Positions 20,761-32,500 of a DNA stretch of 64,000 nucleotides are shown here, in pieces. The translations under genes and the position numbers were made by a program. The notes under the pieces were generated by a model, which worked only from the letters and a program-made list of their open reading frames with translations, was not told where the DNA came from and ran no database searches. How positions within the stretch are numbered: the first letter of the stretch is position 1; every line of letters starts with the position of its first letter. The stretch is from Antennarius striatus (lineage: Eukaryota; Chordata; Actinopteri; Lophiiformes; Antennariidae). Location: positions 17,931,327-17,995,326 of the forward strand of contig NC_090791.1 in NCBI RefSeq assembly GCF_040054535.1. Reading direction: 5' to 3'.

Positions 20761-21859
20761 GTCCACTGTTGAGCTGAATTGAGTTACAAGGTTATATGAA
20801 AATTTTATGTATATAGAACTATTGTTTGGTGTTTATTGCTGCCTCACATGACTTTCAGACAAAAACCTTTGTAGTTTTTGATAATTTATTCACATGATAT
20901 AATATAAATTTGTTTTTCTAATAAATACAGTGAATAAATGCTGAATTTCCATTTTTTGCATACTGGAATATGTCATAAAGAGATATCTAACAGTACATTA
21001 TACTGTATTTTAGTGCATTTTTAATTAAGATACATGTAGTTCCTACAAGCATACATCACGGTTTCCACAGCGATTACATATATTGGCTGTTCCTGGCCCA
21101 TTCGCCACACTGGCATGTATTGGTGTGGCTGTATTACATCATCTGATATGCACCAAAAGGAACTTTTTTGGTTCATGAAGGAGAAAAAAGTTGCTTATGT
21201 GAATTTAGAAACTGAGCAATAAACTACAAAGCCCCATAAATACACAGATGCCACTGCTGACCTCCCACCGCTCCATCTGCTACTCTCCATCTCTTCCTCC
21301 TCACCTTGGCCCCCCTCCACTCGCTCCTCACTTTCCCCCAACATCCCAGTTGCCCCATCCTCTCCCTGTTCTCTCCCTCTGTGATGCCCTTATCCACACC
21401 GATGCCTCCTTGCTCCTCACAGCCCCCCCCTCCTTCTCTGCTCCTCCCCCTTCATCTCACACCATCATCCATCTGCTGACCTCTCAGTTTGTAAACAATT
21501 ATTTACAAGTGAACCTATTTGTTGTAAATATGAGCTGAGGAGGCAAATATTTTTATATACATTGAGCTGTAAATATCCAACATTTATGCTTGACACAATC
21601 CTAACGCTGACATGGCTTTAACGCACAGGGTTTGCGTGTTGGTGTGAAATGCGTGGTGATTTGTGACGTCACGTAAAGCATTTAAGGCTATTAAACCTTT
21701 TTAATATTGGGTTTTGAATAATTAGTGTTACTCAAAGTGTGCCACTCACTTAATGGTACGTTTAGGGGTTACATTAAACACAGTAATGTGACGAACACCA
21801 CAAACAAAGGGTGCTTCAGAAGCACAACGCTAACAAAACATTTCGTGTGTGTAGCTTAA

Positions 21860-22150
21860 GTGATGTCGGGATAGCGCTGTTAGCTATCCGTTACAAAGAC
21901 GGGCTTTCGCGCACCTTTGTCGCGTCGCTCCAGAACAGGAACGAGCCTCAGCGGTAGGCGAGCGAGGATGGAGAAGCACAAGATGCTCAGCGGTAACTAC
22001 AGTGAATACAGCCGCCATGTTTGAGCGGAATAACACAGCGTTCACCTACCTTTGAGCACAAGAAGGTAGACTCTCCGCTATCAGCGCTGACGCGTGCGTC
22101 CCGTGTTGGTGTCTGGCTATTCGTCTTCAGCGACAGAGAAGTCAAAGTAC
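21860..22150 (-). promoter_or_regulatory. CpG-rich promoter region of mpp2, with likely non-coding exon 1 ending at 22050
   Basis: CpG density rises sharply here compared with both sides. On the minus strand CTCAAAG is followed by a consensus donor GTAGGTG at 22049, giving a candidate non-coding first exon ending at 22050 that would splice to the acceptor at 19637. An AACATGGCGGC YY1-type motif (minus strand, about 22010-22022) lies nearby, as often seen just downstream of CpG-promoter start sites. On the plus strand a short ATG reading (21968) with a GTAACT donor could instead mark a divergent transcript. TATA is absent. Exact start site not determinable from sequence alone. Confidence 0.5.
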
Positions 22151-22558
22151 GTCATGGGAATAGACTCACACTTCCGTTGAGATTTCAGACTAAAATAATT
22201 GTGAGCTACTGATTGACATTCCAATGATGAAAAAAAAAGTTAAAAGTACATTTTTAATGTCATATAAAACAGCAAATCGCTTTCATGACACATTCCAAAA
22301 AATAAGCTTCATGAGGCGTCAGGAAGTTGAATACGTGTAAGATAAGAATATTATTTTGAAGGCAAATTTGTGATATTTCCGGTAAAATTCTATATAAATG
22401 TGCGAATTTGACGCTCTTGGCTGCCGCACCTTTTGTTATGAGTGTTGAAAGGGGCAGTGCGTTGTTTGGGTTTGTTGGAGAGTGTGGACACGTTTCCCGG
22501 GTTTACAGTTTTTACACAAAATCACAAATTTAATTGGAGTTAAATGGAATAAAATCTG

Positions 22559-22560
22559 AG

Positions 22561-22629
<69 letters not shown>
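22559..22629. repeat. (ATT)n microsatellite at the 5' border of the RTE LINE
   Basis: About 23 units of ATT, directly followed by the LINE 5' sequence. A second ATT run lies at the 3' border (25704-25747). Confidence 0.97.
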
Positions 22630-22689
22630 ATAAATACAGAGGGTTGCGTCAGGAAGGGCATCCGACGTAAAACTTTTGCCAAATCAAAG

Positions 22690-25677
22690 ATGCGAATCAA
22701 ACCTATGACTTCCATACCGGATCGGTCGAGGCCCGGGTTAACAACGACCGCCATCGGCGCTGTTGACCTACAGGGCGCCGGTGGAAATTGGATTACTGTT
22801 GGTCGAAGAAGGAGAGGAGGAAAGTGCGTTCGCTCGAAGAAAGAGAAGAGGAACACCAAGAGTATAGGACTGAGAGTAGGGACGTTGAATGTTGGAACTA
22901 TGACAGGAAAAGGTAGAGAGTTGGTTGACATGATGCAGAGGAGGAAGGTAGACATACTGTGTGTCCAGGAGACCAGGTGGAAAGGTAGCAAGGCTAGAAG
23001 TTTAGGAGCAGGGTTCAAGTTGTTCTATCATGGTGTAGATGAGAAGAGAAATGGAGTAGGAGTTATCTTGAAGGAGGAGTTTGTTAGGAATGTCCTGGAG
23101 GTAAAAAGAGTGTCAGATAGAGTGATGAGTCTGAAGCTAGAAATAGAAGGTGTGATGCTCAATGTTGTTAGCGGGTATTCTCCACAGGTAGGATGTGAGC
23201 TGGAGGAGAAGGAGAAATTCTGGTCGGACCTTGATGAAGTGATGCAGAGCATGCCTAGAAGTGAGAGAGTTGTCATTGGAGCAGACTTCAATGGACATGT
23301 TGATGCAGGAAACAGAGGTGATGAGGAGGTGATGGGCAGGTTTGGTATCCAGGAGAGGAACGCAGAAGGACAGATGGTAGTTGATTTTGCAAAAAGGATG
23401 GAAATGGCTGTAGTGAATACTTTCTTCCAGAAGAGGCAGGAACATAGAGTGACCTATAAGAGTGGCGGTAGGAGCACACAGGTAGACTACATCTTGTGTA
23501 GACGGTGTAACCTGAAAGAGATCAGTGACTGCAAAGTAGTGGTAGGTGAGAGTGTAGCCAAACAGCATAGGATGGTGGTGTGTAGGATGACTCTGGTGGT
23601 GAGGAAGATGAAGAGGGCAAAGGCAGAGCAGAAGACAAAATGGTGGAAGCTGAAAAAGGAAGAGTGTTGCATGACTTTTAGGAAGGAGTTAAGACAGGCT
23701 CTGGGTGGTCAGGAGGTGCTTCCAGATGACTGGACAACTACAGCTAATGTGATCAGGGAGACAGGTAGGAGAGTACTTGGTGTGTCATCTGGAAGGAAAG
23801 TAGATAAGGAGACTTGGTGGTGGAATGAGGAGGTACAGGAGTGTATACAGAGAAAGAGGTTAGCCAAGAGGAAGTGGGACACTGAGAGGACTGAGGAGAG
23901 TAGACAGGAGTACAGGGAGATGCAGCGTAAGGTGAAGGTAGAGGTAGCAAAGGCCAAACAAGAAGCTTATGATGACTTGTATGCTAGGTTGGACAGTAAG
24001 GAGGAAGAGACTGATCTATACCGGTTGGCAAGACAGAGAGATAGAGATGGGAAGGACGTGCAGCAGGTTAGGGTGATTAAGGATAGGGATGGAAGTCTAT
24101 TGACAGGTGCCAGTAGTGTGATGGGAAGATGGAAAGAGTACTTTGAAGAGTTGATGAACGTGGAAAATGAGAGGGAACAAAGACTAGAAGAGGTGACTGT
24201 TGTGGACCAGGATGTAGCAAAGATTAGTCAGGATGAAGTGAGGAGGGCATTGAAGAGGATGAAGAGTGGAAAGGCAGTCGGTCCTGATGATATACCTGTA
24301 GAGGTATGGAAGTGTCTAGGAGAGGTGGCGGTAGAGTTTCTGACTGGGTTGTTCAACAGGATCTTAGATAGTGAGAAGATGCCTGAGGAATGGAGGAGAA
24401 GTGTGCTGGTGCCCATTTTTAAGAACAAGGGAGATGTGCAGAGTTGTGGCAACTACAGAGGAATAAAGCTGATGAGCCATACAATGAAGTTATGGGAGAG
24501 AGTAGTGGAAGCTAGACTAAGGGCAGAAGTGAACATCTGTGAGCAGCAGTATGGTTTCATGCCAAAAAAGAGTACTACAGATGCAGTATTTGCTTTGAGG
24601 ATGCTGATAGAGAAGTACAGAGAAGGCCAGAGGGAGCTGCATTGTGTTTTTGTAGATCTGGAGAAAGCTTATGACAGGGTGCCCAGAGAGGAACTGTGGT
24701 ATTGTATGAGGAAGTCTGGAGTGGCAGAGAAGTATGTTAGAACGGTGCAGGACATGTATGAAGACTGTAAGACAGTGGTGAGGTGTGCTGTAGGTGTGAC
24801 AGAGGAGTTCAAGGTGGAGGTGGGACTGCATCAGGGATCAGCTCTGAGCCCCTTCTTGTTTGCCATGGTGATGGACAGGCTGACAGACGAGGTTAGACAG
24901 GAATCTCCATGGACTATGATGTTTGCAGATGACATTGTGATCTGTAGTGAGAGCAGGGAACAGGTGGAGGAGAAGCTAGAGAGGTGGAGGTTTGTCCTGG
25001 AAAGGAGAGGAATGAAGGTTAGCCGCAGTAAGACAGAGTACATGTGTGTGAATGAGAGGGACCCAAGTGGAATAGTGAGGTTAGAGGGAGAAGAGATCAA
25101 GAAGGTGGAGGATTTTAAGTACTTAGGCTCAACAGTCCAGAGCAATGGAGAGTGTGGAAAAGAGGTGAAGAAGCGTGTACAGGCAGGATGGAACGGGTGG
25201 AGGAAAGTGTCAGGTGTGATGTGTGATAGAAGAGTTTCAGATAAAATGAAGGGAAAGGTGTACAAAACTGTGGTTAGACCAGCGATGTTGTTTGGTCTAG
25301 AGACAGTGTCACTGAAGAAAAGACAGGAGACAGAGCTGGAGGTAGCAGAGATGAAGATGCTGAGGTTCTCTCTGGGAGTGACCAGGAAGGATAGGATCAG
25401 GAATGAGTACATCAGAGGGACAGCACATGTTAGAGGTCTTGGAGATAAAGTCAGAGAGGCCAGACTGAGATGGTTTGGACATGTCCAGAGGAGAGATAGT
25501 GAATATATTGGTAGAAGGATGCTGAGTTTTGAACTGCCAGGCAGGAGGCCTAGAGGAAGACCAAAGAGGAGGTTTATGGATGTAATGAGGGAAGACATGA
25601 AGGTAGTTGGTGTGAGAGAAGAGGATTCAAAGGACAGGGCTAGATGGAGGAAATTGATTCGCTGTGGCGACCCCTGA
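22690..25677 (+). CDS. LINE endonuclease-reverse transcriptase, intact ORF
   Basis: Open from the ATT repeat (formally from 22534, whose poly-Ile start is repeat translation) to the TGA at 25677. A Met at 22690 or a downstream site is a more likely start. N-terminal endonuclease: TLNVGTMTGKGRE, metal-binding Glu in QETRW (codon near 22969), GADFNGH (near 23278), TQVDYIL (near 23476), QHRMVV (near 23563), so all catalytic residues are visible. Reverse transcriptase: [56 protein letters not shown] and the active site MFADDIVI (24919-24942). The C-terminal domain is Arg-rich (LRWFGHVQRRDSEYIGRRML, RRPRGRPKRRFMDV). No internal stop or frameshift, so it may be recently inserted and competent. It is drawn as a transposable-element gene, not a host gene. 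Confidence 0.92.
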   Translation: MRIKPMTSIPDRSRPGLTTTAIGAVDLQGAGGNWITVGRRRRGGKCVRSKKEKRNTKSIGLRVGTLNVGTMTGKGRELVDMMQRRKVDILCVQETRWKGSKARSLGAGFKLFYHGVDEKRNGVGVILKEEFVRNVLEVKRVSDRVMSLKLEIEGVMLNVVSGYSPQVGCELEEKEKFWSDLDEVMQSMPRSERVVIGADFNGHVDAGNRGDEEVMGRFGIQERNAEGQMVVDFAKRMEMAVVNTFFQKRQEHRVTYKSGGRSTQVDYILCRRCNLKEISDCKVVVGESVAKQHRMVVCRMTLVVRKMKRAKAEQKTKWWKLKKEECCMTFRKELRQALGGQEVLPDDWTTTANVIRETGRRVLGVSSGRKVDKETWWWNEEVQECIQRKRLAKRKWDTERTEESRQEYREMQRKVKVEVAKAKQEAYDDLYARLDSKEEETDLYRLARQRDRDGKDVQQVRVIKDRDGSLLTGASSVMGRWKEYFEELMNVENEREQRLEEVTVVDQDVAKISQDEVRRALKRMKSGKAVGPDDIPVEVWKCLGEVAVEFLTGLFNRILDSEKMPEEWRRSVLVPIFKNKGDVQSCGNYRGIKLMSHTMKLWERVVEARLRAEVNICEQQYGFMPKKSTTDAVFALRMLIEKYREGQRELHCVFVDLEKAYDRVPREELWYCMRKSGVAEKYVRTVQDMYEDCKTVVRCAVGVTEEFKVEVGLHQGSALSPFLFAMVMDRLTDEVRQESPWTMMFADDIVICSESREQVEEKLERWRFVLERRGMKVSRSKTEYMCVNERDPSGIVRLEGEEIKKVEDFKYLGSTVQSNGECGKEVKKRVQAGWNGWRKVSGVMCDRRVSDKMKGKVYKTVVRPAMLFGLETVSLKKRQETELEVAEMKMLRFSLGVTRKDRIRNEYIRGTAHVRGLGDKVREARLRWFGHVQRRDSEYIGRRMLSFELPGRRPRGRPKRRFMDVMREDMKVVGVREEDSKDRARWRKLIRCGDP

Positions 25678-25702
25678 AGGGAAAAGCCGAAAGGAAAAGA
25701 AG

Positions 25703-25703
<1 letters not shown>

Positions 25704-25777
<74 letters not shown>

Positions 25778-25807
25778 CGTAGTAGTAGTAGTAGTAGTAG
25801 TAGTAGT
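25704..25807. repeat. (ATT)n-(AGT)n tail of the RTE LINE
   Basis: About 15 ATT units followed by about 20 AGT units with one CGT interruption. This is a typical RTE simple-repeat tail, later expanded. Confidence 0.95.
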
Positions 25808-27267
25808 ATTCAGTTTTAAATAAAATTCAAGTAATACCCATTTTAGTTGTAGTGCCAATCACTGCGTTAGTAAAAGTCTCTCTCTTTCCAATCTTTTTTT
25901 GTGTGTGTGTGTAATTTTCCTGTTATCCCCCCTCATCTCTTCCAACTAATATCTTCAGAAATTTTCACAGTCTATTCTTGAAATAGGGGTAAGCAAGAAA
26001 ACCGACTTCCTACTTAAAAACAGTTCCATTACATGTCGATGGACGTAAGTGATATGTCCATAAGCTTTTGGTTAACTTTATGTATGTGTGATTTCAACTC
26101 AAGGTAGATAATGTAAGGCGTGATCTGTCATGTAGACTTGATCAATTTCAAGGTCTCTGTCTTGAATAAAGTTAACCAGACTTGTAGGAAACTTAAAGTA
26201 ATAATGACTGATTGGGAGTTCTAGATATTTAACCAATATGTTAATCCTGGTTTATCCCTAGTCCAGTCTATTCCACTTGTAATGACCTGAGTGAAATGGC
26301 TCGATTTGGAAATGTCCCTGATTGTAAATGTGTGTAGATTCTCATTTATCCATGTCATGGCAATCCTTGAGGGTTGAATCAGTCAATCAGAACTAAAGAG
26401 CTCTCCTGAATTAAATGTCTTCAAACTCCTCATGTTAGTTCACTTGTTTCTGATTCAACCTTCTGAAAAATATATCAAACTGGTGGTGCTGAGAAGATTC
26501 TCATATTTTACAGGTGCGATGCTTGAAAGAGTCAGGAGTTGTTTGAACAGACCCTGAATAAACTGACCATGAACATCTACAGTCACCATTTAGCCTCATC
26601 CAGCAGGCTGCTGCAGCACAAGACATGAGCCTGTCAGTGAAATCAGCACGTCAGCATCATGCAGTGGGGACATTTGTGTATTACACCAGGCATACATGTA
26701 TCCGAACCTGTCTCTCGTGGTGATGTTACTACTCAGTAAGAATAGTTCATATGGAAATAACAACAAGACAGTTTAATGATAGGTGTATGCTGGAATCATT
26801 GGATAATCATCAATATTTGTGAATTAATTATGAAAAACATGAAGATAAAAAATCCTTCTGTAATTTTAATAAGAAGAGATTGATAAGAAGAGATAATTTC
26901 ACATTTCCCCTGGTATTTCTTCTGGTGAAGAAACTAAATCATGACAATACCAATAAATTATTATTACTCAGTTTTTACCTGATTATCATTGCTAAAATGA
27001 CTCCACTTTTACACTTGATTCTATCGTTATGACTATTATTATGATGATGCTGACTGATCATGTTGATGATGATTATATTTATAATCATTACAATATTATA
27101 ATACTAAGATCAATAATTAGAATAACAATAATAAGAACAAATGAAAAATATATGATTTTATGATTATAATATATGATCGTTGAAATTACAAAAAAGGATA
27201 TACAGTAATATAATTTGCTACACTGTAAGCTGGGTATGATCATATGATGATTTAATGAAAGTGATTA

Positions 27268-27384
27268 CTTATCTAATTAACTATAATGTCATTTGAAGTT
27301 TAGAGTTCACACTGGTGGTGATGTTTGTGTTTCTGGTTTCTCATTATGTTCAATGTGACTTTCTTCCTGAAGAGGCTAAACGTA
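27268..27384 (+). repeat. 117-bp direct repeat, copy 1
   Basis: Near-identical to 28093-28209 at a constant offset of 825 bp. Starts CTTATCTAATTAACT and ends GAGGCTAAACGTA. Only a handful of substitutions. Not simple sequence, and not a family I recognise. Confidence 0.9.
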
Positions 27385-28092
27385 GTGGGCCAAGACATTT
27401 CATGTCTTATCTACTGTGTTCACCATTTAGATGCTTCCAAAGCGTACTGTACGTCAGTCAGCTGGAATAAACCCCAGCAACACCCATGACCCGCAGAAGA
27501 AGTGAGACAATCATGGTTGTCTTGTCTACTAGAAATGATGTATGGATGATGACAATTTATAAACAAATACATTTTTTAACCATTTTTTGCCAAATCACTC
27601 AGTGAAATAAACTACTGTATATTTTTTAGTGAGGTATTTAAAGCATATAATAAGACTTTACCTGTGTAATTTGTGTTTTGTTGTGTATTACAGTGAAATG
27701 AGTTTTTTTGCATTAATGATATTACCAGTTGTCAGTGTTTTCCCATAAAAACACCCATCTCCTTCATGTCTTTAATATTTATTACCTCCTATAGAATTTT
27801 AAGATAGATGTATGATATTTTCAGTGAAAACAAAACATTTTACCCTAGTGTTGAGAAAAGTGAGAGATCATTTCTGCTTCCCGCTGACACTCATTAATTT
27901 AGCAGGTGTCTCCTTGGCCTACATTGCACACCTCCATCAGGTTTCCATTGTGTGTCAGTTTTTGCTGCTACAGGTAATTATACAATTCATAAACATTGAA
28001 GATTACCTCCTTGTCTGATGATCCTAGACTGAGCTACTGAAGAGGACGTAGGTTCTCCAGGACCAAAGACCTCTGCATTCAGGTTCAGCATG

Positions 28093-28209
28093 CTTATCTA
28101 ATTAACTGTGATGTCATTTGAAGTTTCCAGTTCACACTAGTGGTAATGTTTGTGTTTCTGGTTTCTCATTATGTTCAATGAGACTTTCTTCCTGAAGAGG
28201 CTAAACGTA
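28093..28209 (+). repeat. 117-bp direct repeat, copy 2
   Basis: Second copy of the unit at 27268-27384, same strand, same ends. Lies about 1.3 kb downstream (3') of pyya. Confidence 0.9.
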
Positions 28210-28871
28210 CTGGAACTGATTCCAATTTCAATTCCATCTGACTTCTACAGTCTGTCCTGACCCTAAACACTCTCAACTGTTCCTCTGTTTGCTTTGGACG
28301 AAGAGCTTTGCTTTCTTTTTATGTGCTGAAAACCAGTGCAGCAGATGTTCCGTAAAAGCATCCCAATGAGTCTCAATGTGAAAATCTGGTGGTGAGGAAT
28401 CCTCAACTTTACATTTAACATTTTTTACTGTAAATCAATATCAACCACAAAAGCAATGCTGACAGACTTGCACAGTGAGCATTCCTCCTTTATATATTTG
28501 TCTCTTTGATGACAAGCTTGAGAGCCTGATTTATCTTATTAATCTGAGCCCAAAAGAGCTCCGTTGTTGTCCTGAACTATTACAAACTCATCATGAGTCA
28601 CACTATAGCTCTGGGTGACATGTTCCTCTAGTGTGAACAGTCGTAATTTAGTTTGTCTGACTCAGTCCCACATACACAGTCCTGCTGTGAAATTCTGTAT
28701 GAGTTCAATGCTGAAAACAATTCCCAACTAATGAACCGCATTCTAGGTTTGAAAGTTTGAGTGACTTTCACTAAATAACTACAAACTCATGGAATTCCAG
28801 AGCTTTTAAAAAAAGTAAGTCTGTGTGGGTTTTTGAGCTGAGTGACACACTGTAGTGGATGTATTTTATTG

Positions 28872-28873
<2 letters not shown>

Positions 28874-28953
<80 letters not shown>
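28874..28953. repeat. (CA)n microsatellite
   Basis: About 80 bp of pure CA, intergenic, downstream of pyya. Confidence 0.97.
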
Positions 28954-28959
<6 letters not shown>

Positions 28960-29539
28960 GTTGATCAGCAATTAAAAGACAAATCAGGTTTTATATTTCT
29001 TTGAATAAATGTACAACTAATGTATCAGTCATGCTGTGGTAAAAATTATCATTGACATTATCGACAAGAAAAAGCTTTGAATGACTCTGAAACATCAACA
29101 CTCATCATTGTGAATTGATGCTTAATCATTCTGAGTAAAAGAAAAAACTTTCAAAATCAACAAATTTCATTGACAGAGAAAAGTTTTTATTCATTTATTC
29201 TGACAATACTTTTTACAGAAGCAACAATAAGAGAAGATTTTTCTGCTCTAAACAGAGTTGGACAGTAGGAGGACATGAATGCTCACATCCACAGACACAG
29301 TTCCACCGTCTGATCAGGTCTTATACATATAGATTTTATTTCAATAATAAATTATGTACAATTTTGTTGTGATGAAAGAGATGCGAGACAGTGACGAGAG
29401 ATGCAGAAAGCTTATGTTCCAGTCAGTGATGGTTATTGATTCAGGGGTCAGAGGTGAGAGGCACATGTCGGCCCCTCCAGGTGCATTGTGGGATGAACCC
29501 AGAGGGAATGCCCAATGAGGATGGAGAGAGGTGGCAGAG

Positions 29540-32500
29540 TCACCACATGTAGGAGTCATCGAATCTACGGAGGAACACAAGGAGGAATGTGAGACTGTGT
29601 TACGTGTCCTTGCAGATCAGTCTTTCATCGTACGCGTGTCACAGTCTTTACCTTGATCTCTGGTCTCTGTTATTATCGCCACCAAACAGCAGCTCTGCAA
29701 CCACGTCCTCCTGAGTTGAACGCTTTCCATACCTGCCAGAGTGAGACGACAGCATATATAGTCACGTCAGCAGCAAAACCACTGGATTGATTGGCACACA
29801 AAAAATGAATTCTGGTAATCTCTTGCACTACTTGTGTGCTAAATGATATTCAATGAAATACCTCAAAACCTGCTGATGCATTGGCATGAACTTGTGCTTT
29901 TTGGGCCCCAGAGGATGAATGCAATCATGAGTTTAATGTCCGGTCCCTGTATGACCGAAGCCAGAGCTTGGTTCGCATTGCCGGCAGTAAGCCAGACTTG
30001 TTCCAGGTGCATGTTGGACTTCGGCAGGGCTGCCCTCTATGACCGGTTCTGTTCATAATCTTTATGGACAGAATTTCTAGGCGCAGCCAGGATCCGGAGG
30101 GAGTCTGGTTTGGGGACCAAAAGATTTCATCTCTGCTTTTTGCGGACGATGTTGTCCTGTTGGGCTCATCAAACCTGGGCCTTCAGCATGCACTAGGGTG
30201 GTTTGCAGCTGAGTGGGAAGCGAGTGGGATGAAGATCACCACCTCTAAATCTGAGGCCATGGTTCTTGATTGGAAAAGGGTGGTGTGCCCTCCTCAGGTC
30301 GGTGGGGAGTCTTTGCCCCAAGTGGAGGAGTTTAATTATCTTGGGGTAGTAAATTAACAGAGTGAGTGCAATATTTGGCAACAAATATTTTCAGTCTACC
30401 AGATAGATTTTCATCTATAATGTATGTGTTAAATGTCCTCACGAGTGTTCATGAGTGAGGGAAGGATGGAACATGAGATTGACAGACAGATCGGTGCAGC
30501 CTCTGCAGTGATGCAGTCGCTGTATAGGTCCGTTGTGGTGAAGAAGGAGCTGAGTCGCAAGACGAAGCTCTCGATTTACAGGTCAATCTACGTTCCTACT
30601 CTCACCTATGGTCATGAGCTCTGGGTCATGACCGAAAGGACAAGATCCCATATACAAGCGGCTGAAATGAGTTTCCCCAGTAGAATGGCTGGACGCTCCC
30701 TTAGAGATTTTTTTTGACACATTCAAGGTTGTCACAAGTTTGTTTTTGGAACAAATGCAGATATAACACATTTTTCCTCAAAAAACATAACTCAAATCTT
30801 TAAGGGTTTTGTTTGGAACGTTGTGGCAGCCCCCTTATATATTCTTTGTGTCTCCATCTGTCATCTGCGCCCTCTTGTACTGTTCTCTCTATCTATTGAC
30901 ACATTGGTTCACTTCCCCTACTTTGTTCTAATGCTTTCATTTCACAGTCAGACTGTGTGTGCCTCTCTGGGGGGTCTTGTGACACCCTTGATAAGGAAGC
31001 CAGAGCCCCAAGTGAGCCACAAATGTAAAACCACAGAGGCGTTAACACAAACTTTACTCCATACGCTGTAATGTGTGTGTGCACGAAACAGCCATCCAAC
31101 ATAACCCCTGCAACGTGACCTGCAGTTCCTCTGCTTTCCCATCAACCACCTGTTCCACCTCTCCATATCACCCCAGCACCCAATCTTATGGCTCATTGCA
31201 CACACAGGAAGGTGTGTTTGTGTTTGGCCTGTAGGATACACGCCGTCTCAGCTGTCACACAGTGAGACCCATTAGAATAAAAAATGTTTTTCCCTCTGAC
31301 AATCGCCCATCTTCACCCATTCATCCAGCTGATTTCTTGGTCCAGCTCTTATCTTATTATCGGTGTCTGTCTTCCTCTCCATCTTGTCTATCTCTAGTGT
31401 ACCGGCTAAAGGAGACCCGGCAGGATTTGTAAAATATAGAGGTCCATTTAACAACACTGTTTTTCTAAAGGGTGTGTCCAATTATCTTAGCTGTAGGATG
31501 TCGTGTGAAACTTCACTAAGATTAAATATATTAGTTAAGTGACAAAAGCAAAATTTAGATTCTGCATTTGTGGTTTGTTAAGCAAATATAGTATAATATA
31601 GTATAAGTATATAGTATCTATTTGGAAAGTTGTGTTAACTTTGTAAGAGTTGCCAGTGTTGCAGCCGTCCAACATCCAGTCACAAAACCAGACTGAATGA
31701 ATGACTGCTTTGATCCATCCCCCCATCAATCAATCCATCCATCCATCCATCCATCCTTCCATCCATCCATTCATCCAAGCTTTAGAACCCAAAGAGAACC
31801 CACGCAGACATGGGGTGAACATATAAACTCCACACAGAAAGGACTGGGACCTGGACAGTGACAACGCTAACCACTGCACTGCTGTGCCACCAGTTCAGTG
31901 TCTCCAACATTTAAATAATAAATATATGGGGTGACAGTAGCTCCTTTCTTCAGTGGGGAGAGAGGCTCAGGCATCAGGAGTTAGGAACATGACACATGGA
32001 AGAAGTCCAATGGTATAACTGACATCCGCCTCTGACTGGTTCTACCACAGCTGTCAAGTTGTTTGTTTTGTTTACCACCCAGTAATACTATGAAGTGATT
32101 GGCTGATCCAACAAGTGGTTGATAGTAGGTTCAGGCAGCATTGTTGGTGGAAACAGTTTTTGACAAATAAAAACTCAGTTGGTGATATGTTGTAAAATTT
32201 AGATAAGAGACCAGTTGAAAAAGGGTTCAAATAAAAATGTAATCTTGGCGAGAGCCCTCTTGTCAACTTGCTGTGTAAATGTAAACGACGACATACACTT
32301 ATTTTTGATGTTGATTCCAACTCCATTGTTTTTGCTCCTCTGACGGAGCGGTTCACACATATACCTCATTTTATCTCAAATTGTAAGAATTGTTTGCATT
32401 TTTAATCATTAGCTCTTCAATTCTTTCTCAGCTAATTCTATTGAAACTCTGAGCATAACTTTTAAGGAAAACCTCCACTGAAACTTGAATTTGGTATGAA

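Larger units (their letters stand above)
19637..22050 (-). other. probable mpp2 intron 1 (between non-coding and first coding exon)
   Basis: The first coding exon has a strong acceptor (pyrimidine tract, then CTCAG) at 19637, 17 bases before the ATG, so at least one upstream non-coding exon exists. The interval holds the simple repeats at 20279-20775 and otherwise unremarkable AT-rich DNA, becoming CpG-rich after about 21.85 kb. Confidence 0.6.
22630..25807 (+). mobile_element. full-length RTE-type non-LTR retrotransposon
   Basis: Begins after the ATT microsatellite with a short GC-rich leader (GGTTGCGTCAGGAAGGGCAT) and ends with CCCTGAAGGGAAAAGCCGAAAGG and an ATT/AGT simple tail. It has one ORF with an apurinic-like endonuclease and a reverse transcriptase, the RTE architecture. 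Two other copies in this window (9.3 and 38.5 kb) share the 3' end but are truncated. The ATT runs on both borders suggest insertion into, or expansion from, a microsatellite target. Confidence 0.93.
25808..28860. other. intergenic, mpp2 side to pyya
   Basis: AT-rich DNA without a recognisable gene. It contains the direct repeat pair at 27268-27384 and 28093-28209 and nothing else I could assign. Confidence 0.5.

Noticed and set aside
20387-20782. Tyr/Ile/His-rich ORFs on both strands
   Set aside because: Repeat translation of the TA/CA compound simple repeat.
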